Assembly: GCF_040869045.1 (NCBI RefSeq)
Contig: NC_090322.1
Span: forward strand, 172,870,672-172,934,671
Source: Eurosta solidaginis
Lineage: Eukaryota; Arthropoda; Insecta; Diptera; Tephritidae
Length of the DNA stretch: 64,000 nt
Direction: 5' to 3'
Below are positions 32,241 to 43,733 of the stretch, one piece after another. Under the pieces are notes generated by a model. That model was not told the origin of the DNA. It saw only the letters and a list, made by a program, of their open reading frames with translations, and did not search any database. The position numbers were made by a program, and so were the translations under genes. The stretch's first letter is position 1. Each line of letters starts with the position of its first letter.

Positions 32241-32543
32241 GTGATGGTAGCGTGATCCGCCATCCACATCGAAGATCCTGGGTTCACGCCACGGGCAAAT
32301 CAACATCAAAATTTTAGAAACAAGTTTTTTCAATTAGAAGAAAAATTTTCAAAGCGGGGTCGCCCCTCGGCAGTGTTTGGGAAGCACTCCGAGTGCCTTG
32401 CAGATGCCGTTCGGTGTCGGCATAAAACAAGTAGGCCCGTCCCGCCTATATGTAGGAAAAAATCAAGAGGAGCACCACGCAAATTGAATGAGAAGCTCCG
32501 CCTAAAATCTCTTCGGAGGTTATAGCGCCTTACAGTTTTTTTT
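32241..32543 (+). mobile_element. tRNA-derived SINE, internally deleted copy
   Basis: Starts GTGATGGTAGCGTGATCCGC (box A-like), then GGGTTCACGCCACGGGC (box B-like), the GCGGGGTCGCCCCTCGGCAG body and an end GAGGTTATAGCGCCTTACAG before a T run. Relative to the copy at 33997 it lacks about 50 bp around the GAAAAGCTCTCAGTG segment and the first ~12 bases. No clear TSD. Confidence 0.8.
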
Positions 32544-33984
32544 ATCTTGGTATGATATGGAGTCTACCCAAGTTAGCAAAGTTTTAATTATAATAGCATC
32601 CGGTTGCAAGGTAACTCCACCTTGAATTCCATTACTATTCTATTCCAAGCACAAATTTGACAGTAACATGTTCTGATGCTAGCGCTCATCAGATACATGA
32701 TACAATTCCACAATTTTAATACAAGTAATACGGATCTGAGCAACCCGTTCTGAGCATTAGGAGTAATAATGAACCTGCTTCATATTTAAAAGGCTTTGGT
32801 TCAACCTTGCCAATACATCATGATTGAAATGTCCGTTCGCTGTGAATAACTACTTCGACGTCATCTATAAAAGATACATCTTCATAAAACACAGGACTGA
32901 TCACATTTACTCTAGATCAGATGTCATCGGTCAGCATAGCCTAACGCAGTTATCGACTGTTATCAACAAACAATAGGCATCTGCTTTTTCTTCTCTTTAT
33001 GTCAATCATTTATTACTCAACATTCTTATTCAACGGTGACAATTTTTGGATGTGATCACTGATCAACCTTTTCTTTGACCGTCTGCATAAGAGTCTGCAA
33101 TATTTATGCCTAAGGTAGAACAAATAAAGAGACAGTTTACCCTTGGGAGCGGACAAAGAGTAAACTAGTTATATGGCAACTTTCCAATGATGAAGACCGC
33201 ATTACTCCGAAGATAATACTTTATTGTCATCTTTAAGTATGCTTTATTGTCAACTTCCACGAAAGTGAATTCATCGCATTAAGGAAAAACCAAGGAATCC
33301 AAAATGCGATATGAAACCATAACCCACACGATTCATCCGAATGCTCAAGGTAGGATCAACACCTGAAGACAAGCTTCTGCAAGACATTGTCTCCGGTTAC
33401 AATTAGCTTGTAATGCTCCCCACGGTACAGTTTTTATCGACCGTGATAGGATCGCGCAGGTGAGACACCACGTCCACTCTGCTCCCTTTTGAGTAAACAC
33501 CACTCCATGAATGGTTAGCCATATTAAAAACGTCACTAATACGATGACAGCAATTTGTTACGCTTTAAGCGTCACTAATAAGATGACTCACATTTGCCTT
33601 TTATGATCAACATACCTACCTCGGGTAAACTCTTTTCCCCTAGCCCGCAGGGGGTATACAAACATACAGGTGAGGCTAATAAAAGGGTGTTAAAAAAGAA
33701 AAAACTTAATGGGCGAAATCTGGTAAAAATGTGCCACTGCTATTTTCATTTATGGTTTACATAACAAGATATGAACAACGAACAGTCTTTATTTTTAGCT
33801 AATTTTGTATACGAAACTGAGACTTCTGCTTGAACAAAAAAACCGGTGCAAGTTTTCGATATGTACTCCTTGCAAATATGATTTCGCTTCCTCACTAAAA
33901 CACCACATAAGTTTCTTTACTCTGCCATCACAGATTTATTTCGCATTAATGCCTTTCGTCTTAAAGCTTTATTTATTGTTGGCA
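32544..33984. other. No gene recognised
   Basis: No supported coding frame, RNA or terminal repeat. Confidence 0.35.
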
Positions 33985-33996
33985 TAATAACATTAT

Positions 33997-34361
33997 CGGC
34001 GGCCACCGTGGTGTAATGGTAGCGTGCTCCGCCTATCACACCGTATGCCCTGGGTTCAACTCCCGGGCAAAGCAACATCAAAATTTTAGAAATAAGATTT
34101 TTCAATTAGAAGAAAATTTTTCTAAGCGGGGTCGCCCCTCGGCAGTGTCTGGCAAGCGCTCCGATTGTATTTCTGCCATGAAAAGCTCTCAGTGAAAACT
34201 CATCTGCCTTGCAGATGCCGTTCGGAGTCGGCATAAAACATGTAGGTCCCGTCCGGCCAATTTGTAGGGAAAAATCAAGAGGAGCACGACGCAAATTGGA
34301 AGAGAAGCTCGGCCTTAGATCTCTTCGGAGGTTATCGCGCCTTACATTTTTTTTTTTTTTT
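33997..34361 (+). mobile_element. tRNA-derived SINE, full length with 12-bp TSD
   Basis: The 5' head GGCGGCCACCGTGGTGTAAT and GGTAGCGTGCTCCGCC form box A, and GGGTTCAACTCCCGGGC is box B. The body includes TCTAAGCGGGGTCGCCCC and TCGGAGTCGGCATAAAAC, and the end is CTTCGGAGGTTATCGCGCC plus a T run. An exact 12-bp TSD, TAATAACATTAT, lies at 33985-33996 and 34362-34373. It is the best-preserved member of the family here. Confidence 0.92.
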
Positions 34362-34373
34362 TAATAACATTAT

Positions 34374-35263
34374 TTGAAAGCTTTTTTCCTCATCGCTTCC
34401 TCGAATTTCAGCTTAAAAAGTTTAATAATTTTAAAAATTCTCTTAAACAAATTTTTATAGCGCCCATAAATTCAGAAAAGTGTGCAAATTGCAAAAATTA
34501 TATATATACATACATGCATACATACAAATGTACATAACTGGCATAAACAAAAAATACATTTAAAAAAATACCAAAAAAGTGAAAATTATCAACAACAAAA
34601 ATTCGACTACAGTGGCAGAAATTTAATAAAACGATTTATGGATGCGTGCTATTAGAGAACGGGAAGCGGTAAAAGGTAGGTTTTATAAATAAACAAACAC
34701 AAACATATATAAAAATATATTATTGATTTTGAAGCAATTTATGGCGAACAATTTTAGGATTTTTCTAAAAAAAAAAATTGTACAAATTTAAAAGTAAGTT
34801 GTTTAAATGTAAGCTTTTTACCATATTTAGCAGAAATATAATATACCCATATATTGTATTCTGGTTTATGCTTACAAAATGTATTTATTCAGACAACAAA
34901 CACATTATTTAAGCCGATTAAAGGTTTAAACTCTTCTCTGCATTTATTATCATATGTTTTACATTTATCGTTTTTTTTAACAGAATTTGTGATTCCCTTA
35001 TCTATTGTAAATACAATAATCTGATTAGTAATTTGGGATTTTTTCTTAGCAATCCAATTGAGTTGTTGTGATTATCTACGTAGCTCTATACGTATAAGCA
35101 AATACAGTACATGTCAAATTTATAACACCTATAAAGTTTTTGCATTTCTGCAATTTTCAGTAGTGTTGCTTTTGTACAAAGAAGCGGAAAGATCACAGAG
35201 TATGAAAAAATCATAATTTGACGCCTTAAAGTATGCAAGCATTTTATCATGCTTTATTTAATA
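34374..35263. other. No gene recognised; AT-rich
   Basis: No supported feature. A catacatgcatacata tract lies near 34510. Confidence 0.35.
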
Positions 35264-36185
35264 CTAACACACCCGGCAGACGTTGTCTGCCCTCTCCCTC
35301 AATTTTCTTTATCCTTTATTCATTCCTCTCTATGCGTCTCTTTCTCCTTCTCCCTCTATTCCATGGCTTCTTTTCTCCTTCCCTCGTTTTTTTCTCTTTA
35401 GTTTTTTTATTCTTCTCCATCCCTTATCCCCAGACCCAGTCCTAGTTCCAGCCCCAGTCCCATAGTGTTGTATGTACATATTTTTGAGTGCTGTTTCATA
35501 AAGTTCCATATGATCCATCAAGCAGGAAAGGCGTGGCCAAAAAGCGGTCCTGCAAAATTTCTAAGATTATGTGCAAAGCCCGATATTAGACTCACAAAGT
35601 GGCTCATATCTCTGAAGAGAGAAGACTTAAGGCTCACAATGGGCATACTGACTGGACACTGCCTTCTGGCGTTACATGTAGGAAGTGTGAGCGGCAGGAA
35701 GAAACGGTTGAGCACGTTCTGTGTTCGTGTCCTGCGCTCGCCAGGTCAAGGTTCCAGCTATTAGTGGCGGCAGAGTTGACAGATCTCAAGGCAGCAATTA
35801 AGCTGGTTCCTACAAAACTGCTAGTATTTACCAAGAGGAAGGAGTTATTCTATAACACAGTTATGTCCTGGCACTTGATTGGGGTTCTTCCGTTTGGCCA
35901 TCAAACAAAATCTGGCAACACTATGGACACATTCAGTCTATGTGAGGTTCTTATTGACCGGCCAGTTCAACCTAACCCAACCTTCATAAAAAAATAAGAA
36001 CAAAAAGCTTTGCCTAAAAAAAAACAAGGGGGTGTTCCACCCTTAAAATTTTGTAGTATGAAAATTAGATAAAATCCGTTTCTCGAGCTTACTCAATATG
36101 CCCACAAAATTTCATGAGAATCGGTCGAGACATTTCAAAGGAGTTCAACCACAAACACTGTTATACGATAATTTTATATAGAAGA
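35264..36185 (-). mobile_element. Helitron-like non-autonomous element, copy 3
   Basis: The 3' end, read on the minus strand, is a hairpin GGCAGA-CAACG-TCTGCC followed 12 nt later by TTAG|T, in place of the CTAG|T seen in the copies at 55.5 kb. The 5' end is A|TCTTCTATATAAAATTATC, like TCTAATATATAAAATTCTTC at 57679. It contains the pyrimidine tract at 35290-35455 near its 3' end and the AAATTTCATGAGAATCGGT block near its 5' end. A LINE tail is nested inside. No Rep/helicase. Confidence 0.7.
35520..35980 (+). pseudogene. LINE 3' tail ending CAACCTAACC, copy 2, nested
   Basis: Reads KAWPKSGPAKFLRLC, DIRLTKWLISLKREDLRLTM, ILTGHCLLA, then in a shifted frame CRKCERQEETVEHVLCSCPA (C-x2-C...H-x4-C), LARSRFQLLVAAELTDLKAA and KLVPTKLLVFTKRKELF. 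One frameshift lies near 35660-35680. The UTR ends TTGACCGGCCAGTTCAACC and TAACCCAACC. It is related to, but distinct from, the nested LINE at 2436-4784 (WPKWDPKRS, GALTGHCLIGRHAE there). The 5' boundary is uncertain. Confidence 0.8.
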
Positions 36186-36320
36186 TAGATAATAACCCTG
36201 AACCACATTTTGGCCTATATCTCGCAAACGGATCGAGATATCGCGAAAAGTTTACCTTTATATTAAAGCTCTTATTAGCAGCTTTCATTTGATTCGTTTG
36301 TACAAATACATTTGAAAAAT
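36186..36320 (-). repeat. Single copy of the ~128-bp module
   Basis: On the plus strand: ACCACATTTTGGCCTATATC, TCGAGATATCGCG, GCAGCTTTCATTTGAT, GTACAAATACATTTGA. These landmarks match, in order, the units in the right arm at 56.0-57.5 kb. It directly abuts the 5' end of Helitron-like copy 3. Confidence 0.6.
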
Positions 36321-36976
36321 AATCAGATTCTTGTTGTGGGTTTCAAGACCCTAGTCATCTAGTGATCGGAACGATGCTCTTTACGTTCCCTGCGAAGTAA
36401 TTTATAATCCTGCAAGTGACTGCGTCTCCACGCGTTGCGGTTCCTAAGTGTTAAGAGCATAGCCTGCTAATGAAATACATATATACCTGAAAAAGAATCA
36501 ATGTTTTTTTCTGGCATTTCACGTTCCCTGTACAAAAATTTCTTCCGAGGTAGCTCTTGGTGAAATTTTTATAGAACATTTCATGTGCTGACTTTCTAAA
36601 CAGGGACTAGAAACCTTTCGTGAGAGGTAACTGGTGAAAATATTCTACAAAATTAATCCTCGTAAAGTTTTAAAAAGTATTAAGTTCCGCAGACGATGCA
36701 ACACAAATTATTGGAAATTGTAATTTCATCTTCCCTTACCTTCTCCCTGTCCTTTAAGCTTATTACCCCACTTTCTTGCTCTATCGCTATAACACCACCA
36801 CTCTACATCTATATTTAAATAACGTCTACATATATTTATCTATATATCTACCCTACATCTATCTTTCTCCTATTACGATTCAAAAAATAGTAACGATTTC
36901 CTCTCAAAGAAAGTTCACCTGACGGATAACGGATACAATACTAGAACACCCTCTTGTGGAGCAGAACAGTAATATT
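36321..36976. other. No gene recognised; short pyrimidine-rich stretch
   Basis: C/T-rich DNA near 36728-36870; nothing coding. Confidence 0.35.
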
Positions 36977-36980
36977 ATAT

Positions 36981-38457
36981 TGTAACGAATTTAGGGTATT
37001 TCTGCTTATTTGCAACCTACTACTAATGTTCGTATCGCTAAATTGTCGAATAACTAACTCCAATATTCAATAATGCAAAATGGTCTTTATTAGACTACTT
37101 TGAAAGTACTTCACAATAACACTTATAGTTCGCAACCAATAGCGTGCTTAAATCAAACTGCTTAGTCATGCCTCAGCTTGTGCTGCTTTTATACTCTTCG
37201 GTTTCCTCGTTCACCCATTTCTTCTAAGGTCTAGTAATTTCGTGAACCTGATGCTTGTTTACCAGCTATATACACGTATATTTGTAATTTGTATCCATAA
37301 TATACATGGGGTATTCCATCCCATTTCGACCAATTTTGAACCCGACCCCTTTAGAATTGGCTGAAAGTTTTTCTTCTTTTTCTAGCTTACGAAAGACGTT
37401 TTTCAGAATTTTTTCAAATTTTTTCATCCAACTCAAAAAAAGTTATGAATTTTTAAAAAAACACCGTTATTGTTTTCAAAATGCTATAACTTTTTCAAAA
37501 ATTGACCGTTTGGGATCTTTTTTTTTTAAATTTGTTTTTAAATGTACTTTTCGGTTTTTTTTTCAATTAAATTAAATAAAAAAAAAAAAAATAATAATCG
37601 GGCCACTCCGGGATTAGTGGGGATGATTGCAGAATTGATTGAAGTTTTTTATGAAAAAAAAATGGCGAAATTCGAAAAATCTCGAAAAACTGAAAAATTA
37701 CAAAAAAAATTTAAAAAATTTTTTGTATTCTTTCCGAAAAGTACATTTACAAACAAATTTAAAAAAAAAGATCTCAAACGGTCAATTTTTGAAAAAGTTA
37801 TAGCATTTTGAAAACAAAAACGGTGTCCAACTCAAAATAAGTTATGAATTAAAAAAAAACGGTGTTTTTTCAAAATGCTATAACTTTTTCAAAAATTGAC
37901 CGTTTGGGATCTTTTTTTTTTTTAAAAAATTTGTTTTTAAATGTACTTTTCGGAAAAAATACAAAAAAATGTTTAAAGTTTTTTTTTTTTCAATTAAATA
38001 AAAAAAAAATAATAATAACCGGCCCACTCCGGGATTAGTCGGGATGATTGCAGAAATGATTGAAGTTTTTTATGAAAAAAAAAAAAATGTCGAAATTCGA
38101 AAAATCTCGAAAAACTGAAAAATAACAAAAAAAAAACTTTAAAAATTTTTTTGTATTCTTTCCGAAAAGTACATTTACAAACAAATTAAAAAAAAAAGAT
38201 CCCAAACGGTCAATTTTTGAAAAAGTTATAGCATTTTGAAAACAAAAACGGTGTTTTTTTTTAAATTCATAACTTTTTTTGGTCGAAATGGGATGGAATA
38301 CCCCACATATACACACATATGATGACATGCGTTTGTGAGTATCTCTCTGTTGCCTTGTATGTATGTGTGTAGATGGTGATTGATTTGTTTATGTACATAC
38401 TGCTTAGTATCGGCTTAGTGATGGTAGTATCGCTTAGTGATACTAATATTCGTCACA
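36981..38457 (+). mobile_element. Solo LTR (Ty3/gypsy-like), split by a foldback element
   Basis: Starts TGTAACGAATTTAGGG and ends AATATTCGTCACA, so TG...CA with short inverted ends, flanked by the 4-bp TSD ATAT at 36977-36980 and 38458-38461. Without the 997-bp insertion the LTR is about 476 bp. It contains GCTTTTATACTCTTCGG, a possible TATA region. A solo LTR arises by recombination between the two LTRs of a retroelement; no internal coding sequence remains. Length, ends and TSD fit gypsy-type LTRs. Confidence 0.8.
37308..38304. mobile_element. 1-kb foldback element with alternating inverted modules
   Basis: The terminal inverted repeat GGGGTATTCCATCCCATTTC is matched by GAAATGGGATGGAATACCCC. 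Between them a module with ATGCTATAACTTTTTCAAAA, TTGACCGTTTGGGATC and GTACTTTTCGG appears four times in alternating orientation (about 37480, 37740, 37870, 38200), separated by CCACTCCGGGATTAGT and GGGATGATTGCAGAA. ACAT lies on both outer sides, a possible 4-bp TSD. The long frames here are low-complexity Phe/Lys runs and not genes. Confidence 0.85.
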
Positions 38458-38461
38458 ATAT

Positions 38462-38945
38462 GATTCTGAAAATGATCCCAATTCCTGATCCAAATGATCC
38501 TGTTAACGATCTCAAAACTGTGCCGGATAAATACTGAAACGATTTAGAAATAGTCATTAAATAGTTCCGAAAACGATATTGCAGCTGTTTCGCAATGATC
38601 TCGAAACAATTCTGTAAACAATCTGAAACAGTCGAGAAATTACCCTGAAATTATCTCGAAAATAATTGGGAAAATATTCCAAAAATAATCTTAAATGGTC
38701 GCAAATTCAATGCGTAAATAGTCCCCAAACAGTCCTGAAATCATATCGAAAATATTTCTGAAATGATTCAGCTAAAGTCCAGCATTGAACCCCAAACAGC
38801 ATTCTAATGAACCGGAAACTGAAATATGCATGATTACAATGATTCTGAAAATAAAATAGTCCCATAAATAATCCCCAAATAGTTTGCAGATGATTCGGAA
38901 ATAACCTTGAAATTATATAAGAATCATCGCGAAACTATCCCAAAC
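38462..38945 (+). repeat. Degenerate minisatellite (GATCCTGAAA / GATCTCGAAA)
   Basis: Dozens of irregular 13-16-bp units such as GATCTCGAAACAATTCTG, AATCTGAAACAGTC and ATTCTGAAAATGATCCC. Much diverged. Confidence 0.65.
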
Positions 38946-41214
38946 TCAACCTTGTACCAAGTTTACACAACGTTCTCAAAGTTTATATATGCATGTTTAA
39001 ACCGTGGCGCATTAGAGATCTGCCGTCATACTGTTGTTAAAAGATTAGTTTCTTCAACCCTTCGCAAATCTGCCACCATAGTTTTTATACGGTGGCAATT
39101 AGTCACCCCTACGGAATCTACATGTAAAACTTGCCGGACTTTTCGTATTACAGTACCGCAACTGCGATGGTTATCTCTTGTTTGTGATCGGTGTGTGATA
39201 CATCACATTGCAGTCTTTTCGCTTGCTCTAATTATCACGTCTTCCCTCTCAAAGTTCTCTGTACAAATCATTTCGCGTTCCATCTTTATGACTGTTTTTT
39301 TTTTTCAACGTTCTTTCATATTCTCCTAGTCTAAAGCTACTTTGACCACCCCACCGTATTCCGGTTTTTTGCCTATCCATCCTTTCTGCCCATCGTTAGG
39401 CCTCTTTACAGTGCTCTCTTCTGTTTCCTTTCATATTATATTTATTTCTTTCCTCTCCCTTTGAGCATTTCCTTGCTCCTCTTTCCCCATAATTTTTCGC
39501 CAATCCCTTCTGTGTCTTCCCCTCACGGTCTGGAGTATATTGCGCCAAAATTTCAGTGGATCCCATAAAGCGGTGGAGGAAAATGTTCTAGACTTATAGC
39601 GTCAAAGGCGACTTTTAAAAATGTTTACGCTCATCGGAGATACCATGCCCACTTTTGAAAACATATTCTCTTTATCTTAATATATACCTAATTCAAAATA
39701 ATGTCTTTCTACCTAATTTTATTTTGAAGGGGACCATGAGTTCTATGAAATGGCTACTTTAATACTCTGTGCCGTAAACCTGAACCCCCTGCCCTTTCCC
39801 ACCTCTTCAAAAATATTCTCATTCAAAATATGTCCAAGTAATAAAACCGTCTTCTTACCAAATTTCATTATTTAAAAAAATATATAGTAAATATAATATG
39901 AACCAGACTGTATGCAGAACTTTATGTAGGATGTTCCTAGGTCTATTTTTTGGGCATTTGTATTGATGATGAATACCTTTTAACAAATTAAAATGGAGTT
40001 CTTATGAAATAGTTTGTTCAAGAAATTCTGGATAGACAGCATAAATAATACATAGTCATAGGTGGGTAGGGGAAGGGGGTATATTAGGCACTAGTTATAT
40101 ATAATATTTCAATTTTAAGCCAGAGAAAAACGTAAGGTAAAGTTTATAGCTATCAATCTGCGGTATTAAGCTACTTAGGTGGCTGGGTTACTTCCCTGAG
40201 AATCTGGGGCATGGTATGCGGGATGTTTAAGTCCTTCACAGTAGTGTGAACGAGGTCGTGTGCCGGTATTTGTGTGCCGGAAATAGCAAATAACTCTTAC
40301 AACTTCTGCTTTACTTTGGCTACAAAATACAATAATTCTAAGCACTAAAGAGCTGGATCTTTAAATTTTCCAAGCAATCTCTTCCAGAGCAGTAAAATAT
40401 TCGTGAGTCTTTTTTGCTATGCCCATGTAAATAAGAACATGATTATCTAGCCTCCAACATATTTACATACAAAATTATTCATGCGTATATTTGTAATCAA
40501 AGCCGATTATGAAACTATAGACTTCCTTATTGCGTATTTTCTCCTTTAGTTCAATCAGCTGCCTACGCAAACAAAAAGTTGGTTATACCTCAGCCAATTG
40601 TACGCACTCATGAGCCAATTTTTTCGGATAATCACTCACTTGATGTAACAGCCCTCCAATTTCTTAGCTCCAAAAAATAATGTTGATTTTCGACTTCATC
40701 CTCAGGTGCAAAATCTAATACTTAATCGCTTATCAATATTCATTTCATGCGATATTCTACACCTGTCTGCTGGAAACTTAACTGAAATGGGATAAAACTC
40801 GTCAAAGTTGTTAGCACTGATTTTGATCAAACTTTTTTTGTTTAAGTTTTCGTATTATTCAAGTAAATTAAAAGTAAAAAAAAAAGTTTATAAATTTTGT
40901 GAAAATCAAAGTGTACTTAAATGCTTATATACTTACATGGGATTTATGAAGCAAAGCACAGTTTTCTGTTTTCAAAAAATACTTATCTACTTAAAGTTAT
41001 TTATGTAAAATTCGTTGAAAAAGCAAACATATTCGATAATAAGGGCATTCACAATGTTGTGAAAATAGAAAAATTATTTTATGAGAAAAAATCTTTATTT
41101 TTTCTTACTTAGCTAAGTACGTGCCTAACGAATCTGCTGACCCATCGTCCACTTCTACAGGTCACCTTACGGATGACACACCATAATCATCATCATTTAT
41201 TGGCGCTTAACTGC
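38946..41214. other. No gene recognised; C/T-rich stretch at 39330-39530
   Basis: A pyrimidine-rich stretch followed by unique-looking DNA. A 140-codon plus-strand frame near 38907-39329 has no motif and ends in a T run. I see no terminal repeats. Confidence 0.35.
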
Positions 41215-42660
41215 TTTGGTCGTTTTTCACGATTATTGACGCTGATTGGGAGCATCAAGGGAGGGCAAGTCAAGGGCTGCCACTCCCTCTGCTTCCCAAC
41301 TGTGGTGTCGACTGAAACGACCTAGCCAGCGAAGCCTTTGAGTTTTTATTCGCTGCACTATCGACATATCTGCGTAAAGCTCATATAGCTCATCATTATA
41401 CCTCCTTCGATACTCGCCATCGGCATCACGGATAGCACCATACATCTTTCGAAGAACTGTTCTCTAGAATACTCCAAGGGGCACCTCATATTCTCTCGAC
41501 ACCGTCCATGATTCCAAGCCCTACATCAGGATAGGTATGATGAGCGACTTTTTGTTCGTGGAGAGAGGACTTAACTTTTCAATTGTCTACTCAGTCCAAA
41601 GTAGTACATCTTAGCAAGAGTTATTCTACGTTAGATTTCTAAACTGACATTGTTTTTACTGTTCTGGTTCCCAATTAGACGAAATCCTTCACAGTCTCGA
41701 ATTTATATGTGTCAACATTGACGTCGCTGCCAAGACACGAATGCATCGATTCTTTCTTAGATTACTTCGAGAGAGGTCCTTCCCAATTCTTACGGAGCAG
41801 TTGGTGTTGCTCAACATCATATGGAAGAACCTTATTAACTTTGCAGGGAACTTAAATTCAGACATAGCATACAAGCATCTTCTTTTCGACCTATCAAAGG
41901 CTACTTTGAAGTCTTTTATAGAGAGTCTTCTCCGGGATCTGGCGTATCGTGAAGATCTGGTCGATAGTAGATTTACCAGGTCTGAAGTCGCACTGGTAAG
42001 ATCCAATTAATTTGTTGACTATGCGCTTCAGTATTTCGCACAGTATGCTAATATGCGATATTAAGCATGCTGATACCGCAGTAACTGCTGCGGTTTGTGG
42101 GATCTCCTTTCTTGTGGATTGGACAGGATACACTTAAGTTCCAATCTGGGGGCATGGGCCCATCCGACCATATTTAGCATAGGCGTTGACTCTTTACCTC
42201 CGTGTTTGAACAGCTCGGCGGGTATTCCGCCATTACCTGGTGTCTGCCGATTTTTTAACCGGGATATTGTCATTCTCACTTCGTCAAAGTCGTGTACCTG
42301 AACGTAAATTCCATTATCGGCGATTGAGGTATCAGGTTCGTCTTCATCTCATCTCCTACTAGCTAACTATGAGGGAAATTGTTTCCCACAACTTAAGGAG
42401 ACTCTGTACGCCAGTTCGCTATTATCGTTCCTGCAAGAATCTACCACGGTCTTGAAACCTTCCGTTAGCCGCCGGATTCCGCGGTATAATTTTCGTGCAT
42501 TATTACTATCTCTTCACACGCTCTGCCTCACGTTTTTTCCTTCTAAGTAGGCGTCTTTCTTGCTTCTTCGCCTCACAATATACTTCGCATTGCCGCGCCC
42601 GTACGCAACATGGCCCTATAAGTAGCGTTTTTCTTGCAGCGTCTCTCTTCTTCGGCTTAC
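41215..42660 (-). pseudogene. RTE-clade LINE remnant
   Basis: On the minus strand, pieces in order: linker RRSKKDAYLEGKNVRQSV and NARKLYRGIRRLTEGF (about 42640-42440), EDEPDTSIADNG, then RT start EVRMTISRLKNRQTPGNGGI, PAELFKHGGKES, then KRIVNKLIGSYQCDFRPGKS, TIDQIFTIRQIPEKT, DFKVAFD, AMSEFKFPAKLIRF, and the C-terminal YRRRYNDELYELYADMSIV, QRIKTQRLRWLGR (41445-41310). The motifs 'PG.GG.PAELFK.GG' and 'LYELY.D..IVQRIK..RLRWLG' are typical of RTE elements. The catalytic YADD segment is deleted, and frameshifts and stops are frequent. Direction and order are clear. Confidence 0.85.
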
Positions 42661-42779
42661 ATGGCTACGCCGAGAATTTGATTCCTTGTATGCTAATATG
42701 TCCGCGGGTTGCTAATCTAACAAGAATGTTTATTGCATTTTCCCGGCTATTTTAATCAAAACCACGGATTTATTTGATC

Positions 42780-42826
42780 TTACGCGTTTAGACACATGTT
42801 AACGTCTTCATCAGGGTCTGTTTTAT
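42780..42826 (-). ncRNA. Degenerate hammerhead-like, PLE-end-like segment
   Basis: The minus strand has CAGACC, CTGATGA, AGAC...GTCT, AA, ACGCGT. CUGAUGA, a 4-bp stem II and a self-complementary ACGCGT are present, but the G of GAAA is missing and stem I does not pair well. The surrounding wording resembles PLE 3' regions at 22.1 and 46.2 kb. It may be a lone PLE terminus. Confidence 0.3.
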
Positions 42827-43177
42827 TTAGTATAAATACGAAATACAATAAATTACATTGACATTCATTTCTTTCCTCTCCACGTTCCTTTGCGTGACAA
42901 GTATGACTCAGACAGTGCATCGCCATTAGTCCATCAGTCCATTTCACAGGTTAACAAGATTTTTGTACATGGGTCGTGCGTCTATTTTCTTTATTGCTAT
43001 TGCACCCAGAAATAAGAATATGAACATAAACAAGTTTTTGATTTGGTTTTGTTCGAAAAAAATGAGAAAAACGAAAAACATGAAAATTCATCAAAATTTG
43101 ACATAGGTTTGATTTATTCTAGTATAGTAAAAATCAATTTAAGATTTATTCTTATAAATTTAGTTTTAGAATACAGT

Positions 43178-43660
43178 TTAAATGTTTAAAAATGCTTTTT
43201 TTCTGCTTTTCCTGCCATATTCGCTAACATTTTCTCTTATTAACGTCCAAATATATTGCCCCATCATGCTTTCCGTATACTGGCCTTGGTAGCGTTTCTC
43301 AAACTCCATTATATCTTGATGGAATCGCTCCCCCTGTTCTTCTGAATAAGCTCCCATATTATCTTTGAATTTATCCAGATGTGAATGTAACATGTGCATC
43401 TTTAGCGACATTCTACATCCGATGGCGGAAAAATTCGTAATCATGCCAGTTCATCATAATTTTCATCCCTGTGATTTCCAAGAAAACCATGAACTACTGC
43501 CTTAAAACTTTTCCACGCTAGTTTCTCCTCGTTGCTAAGTAGGTCCGGAAAAATATCGCAGTTCATAATTTTTTTTATTTGAGGGCCGACAAAGACTCCA
43601 GCTTTAATTTTCGCCTCTCACAGCTTTGGAAAAAGTCTGCAAATATTTGAAAGCTTTAGA
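43178..43660 (-). pseudogene. C-terminal part of the unclassified transposase
   Basis: After an unclear stretch, the minus strand reads EAKIKAGVFVGPQIKKIMNC, DIFPDLLSNEEKLAWKSF, VVHGFLGNHRDENYDELA, a stop near 43442, then SAIGCRMSLKMHMLHSHLDK, NMGAYSEEQGERFHQDIMEF, EKRYQGQYTESMMGQYIWTL. The Glu in EEQGERFHQD is a candidate third acidic residue. It ends KKAFLNI at 43178. At least one nonsense codon and one frameshift separate it from exon 2. Confidence 0.7.
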
Positions 43661-43733
43661 CTAAATATTAAGAGCCTTCACAAATTGTTTAATAAGGCCC
43701 AATTTAATATGCCATGGCGGCATCAATATATTT

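Noticed and set aside
33997..34080. A tRNA gene
   Set aside because: Box A and box B are present, but the sequence continues into a 365-bp SINE body with TSDs, and the head does not close as a clean cloverleaf.
35230..35465. Overlapping Ser/Leu/Phe-rich frames resembling membrane peptides
   Set aside because: C/T-rich tract of the Helitron-like element; also present reversed at 55 kb.
37306..38328. Long Phe/Lys-rich frames
   Set aside because: They lie on both strands of a foldback element and consist of A/T runs.
38907..39329. 140-codon plus-strand frame as a gene
   Set aside because: No motif, overlaps the end of a minisatellite and terminates in a T-rich stretch.
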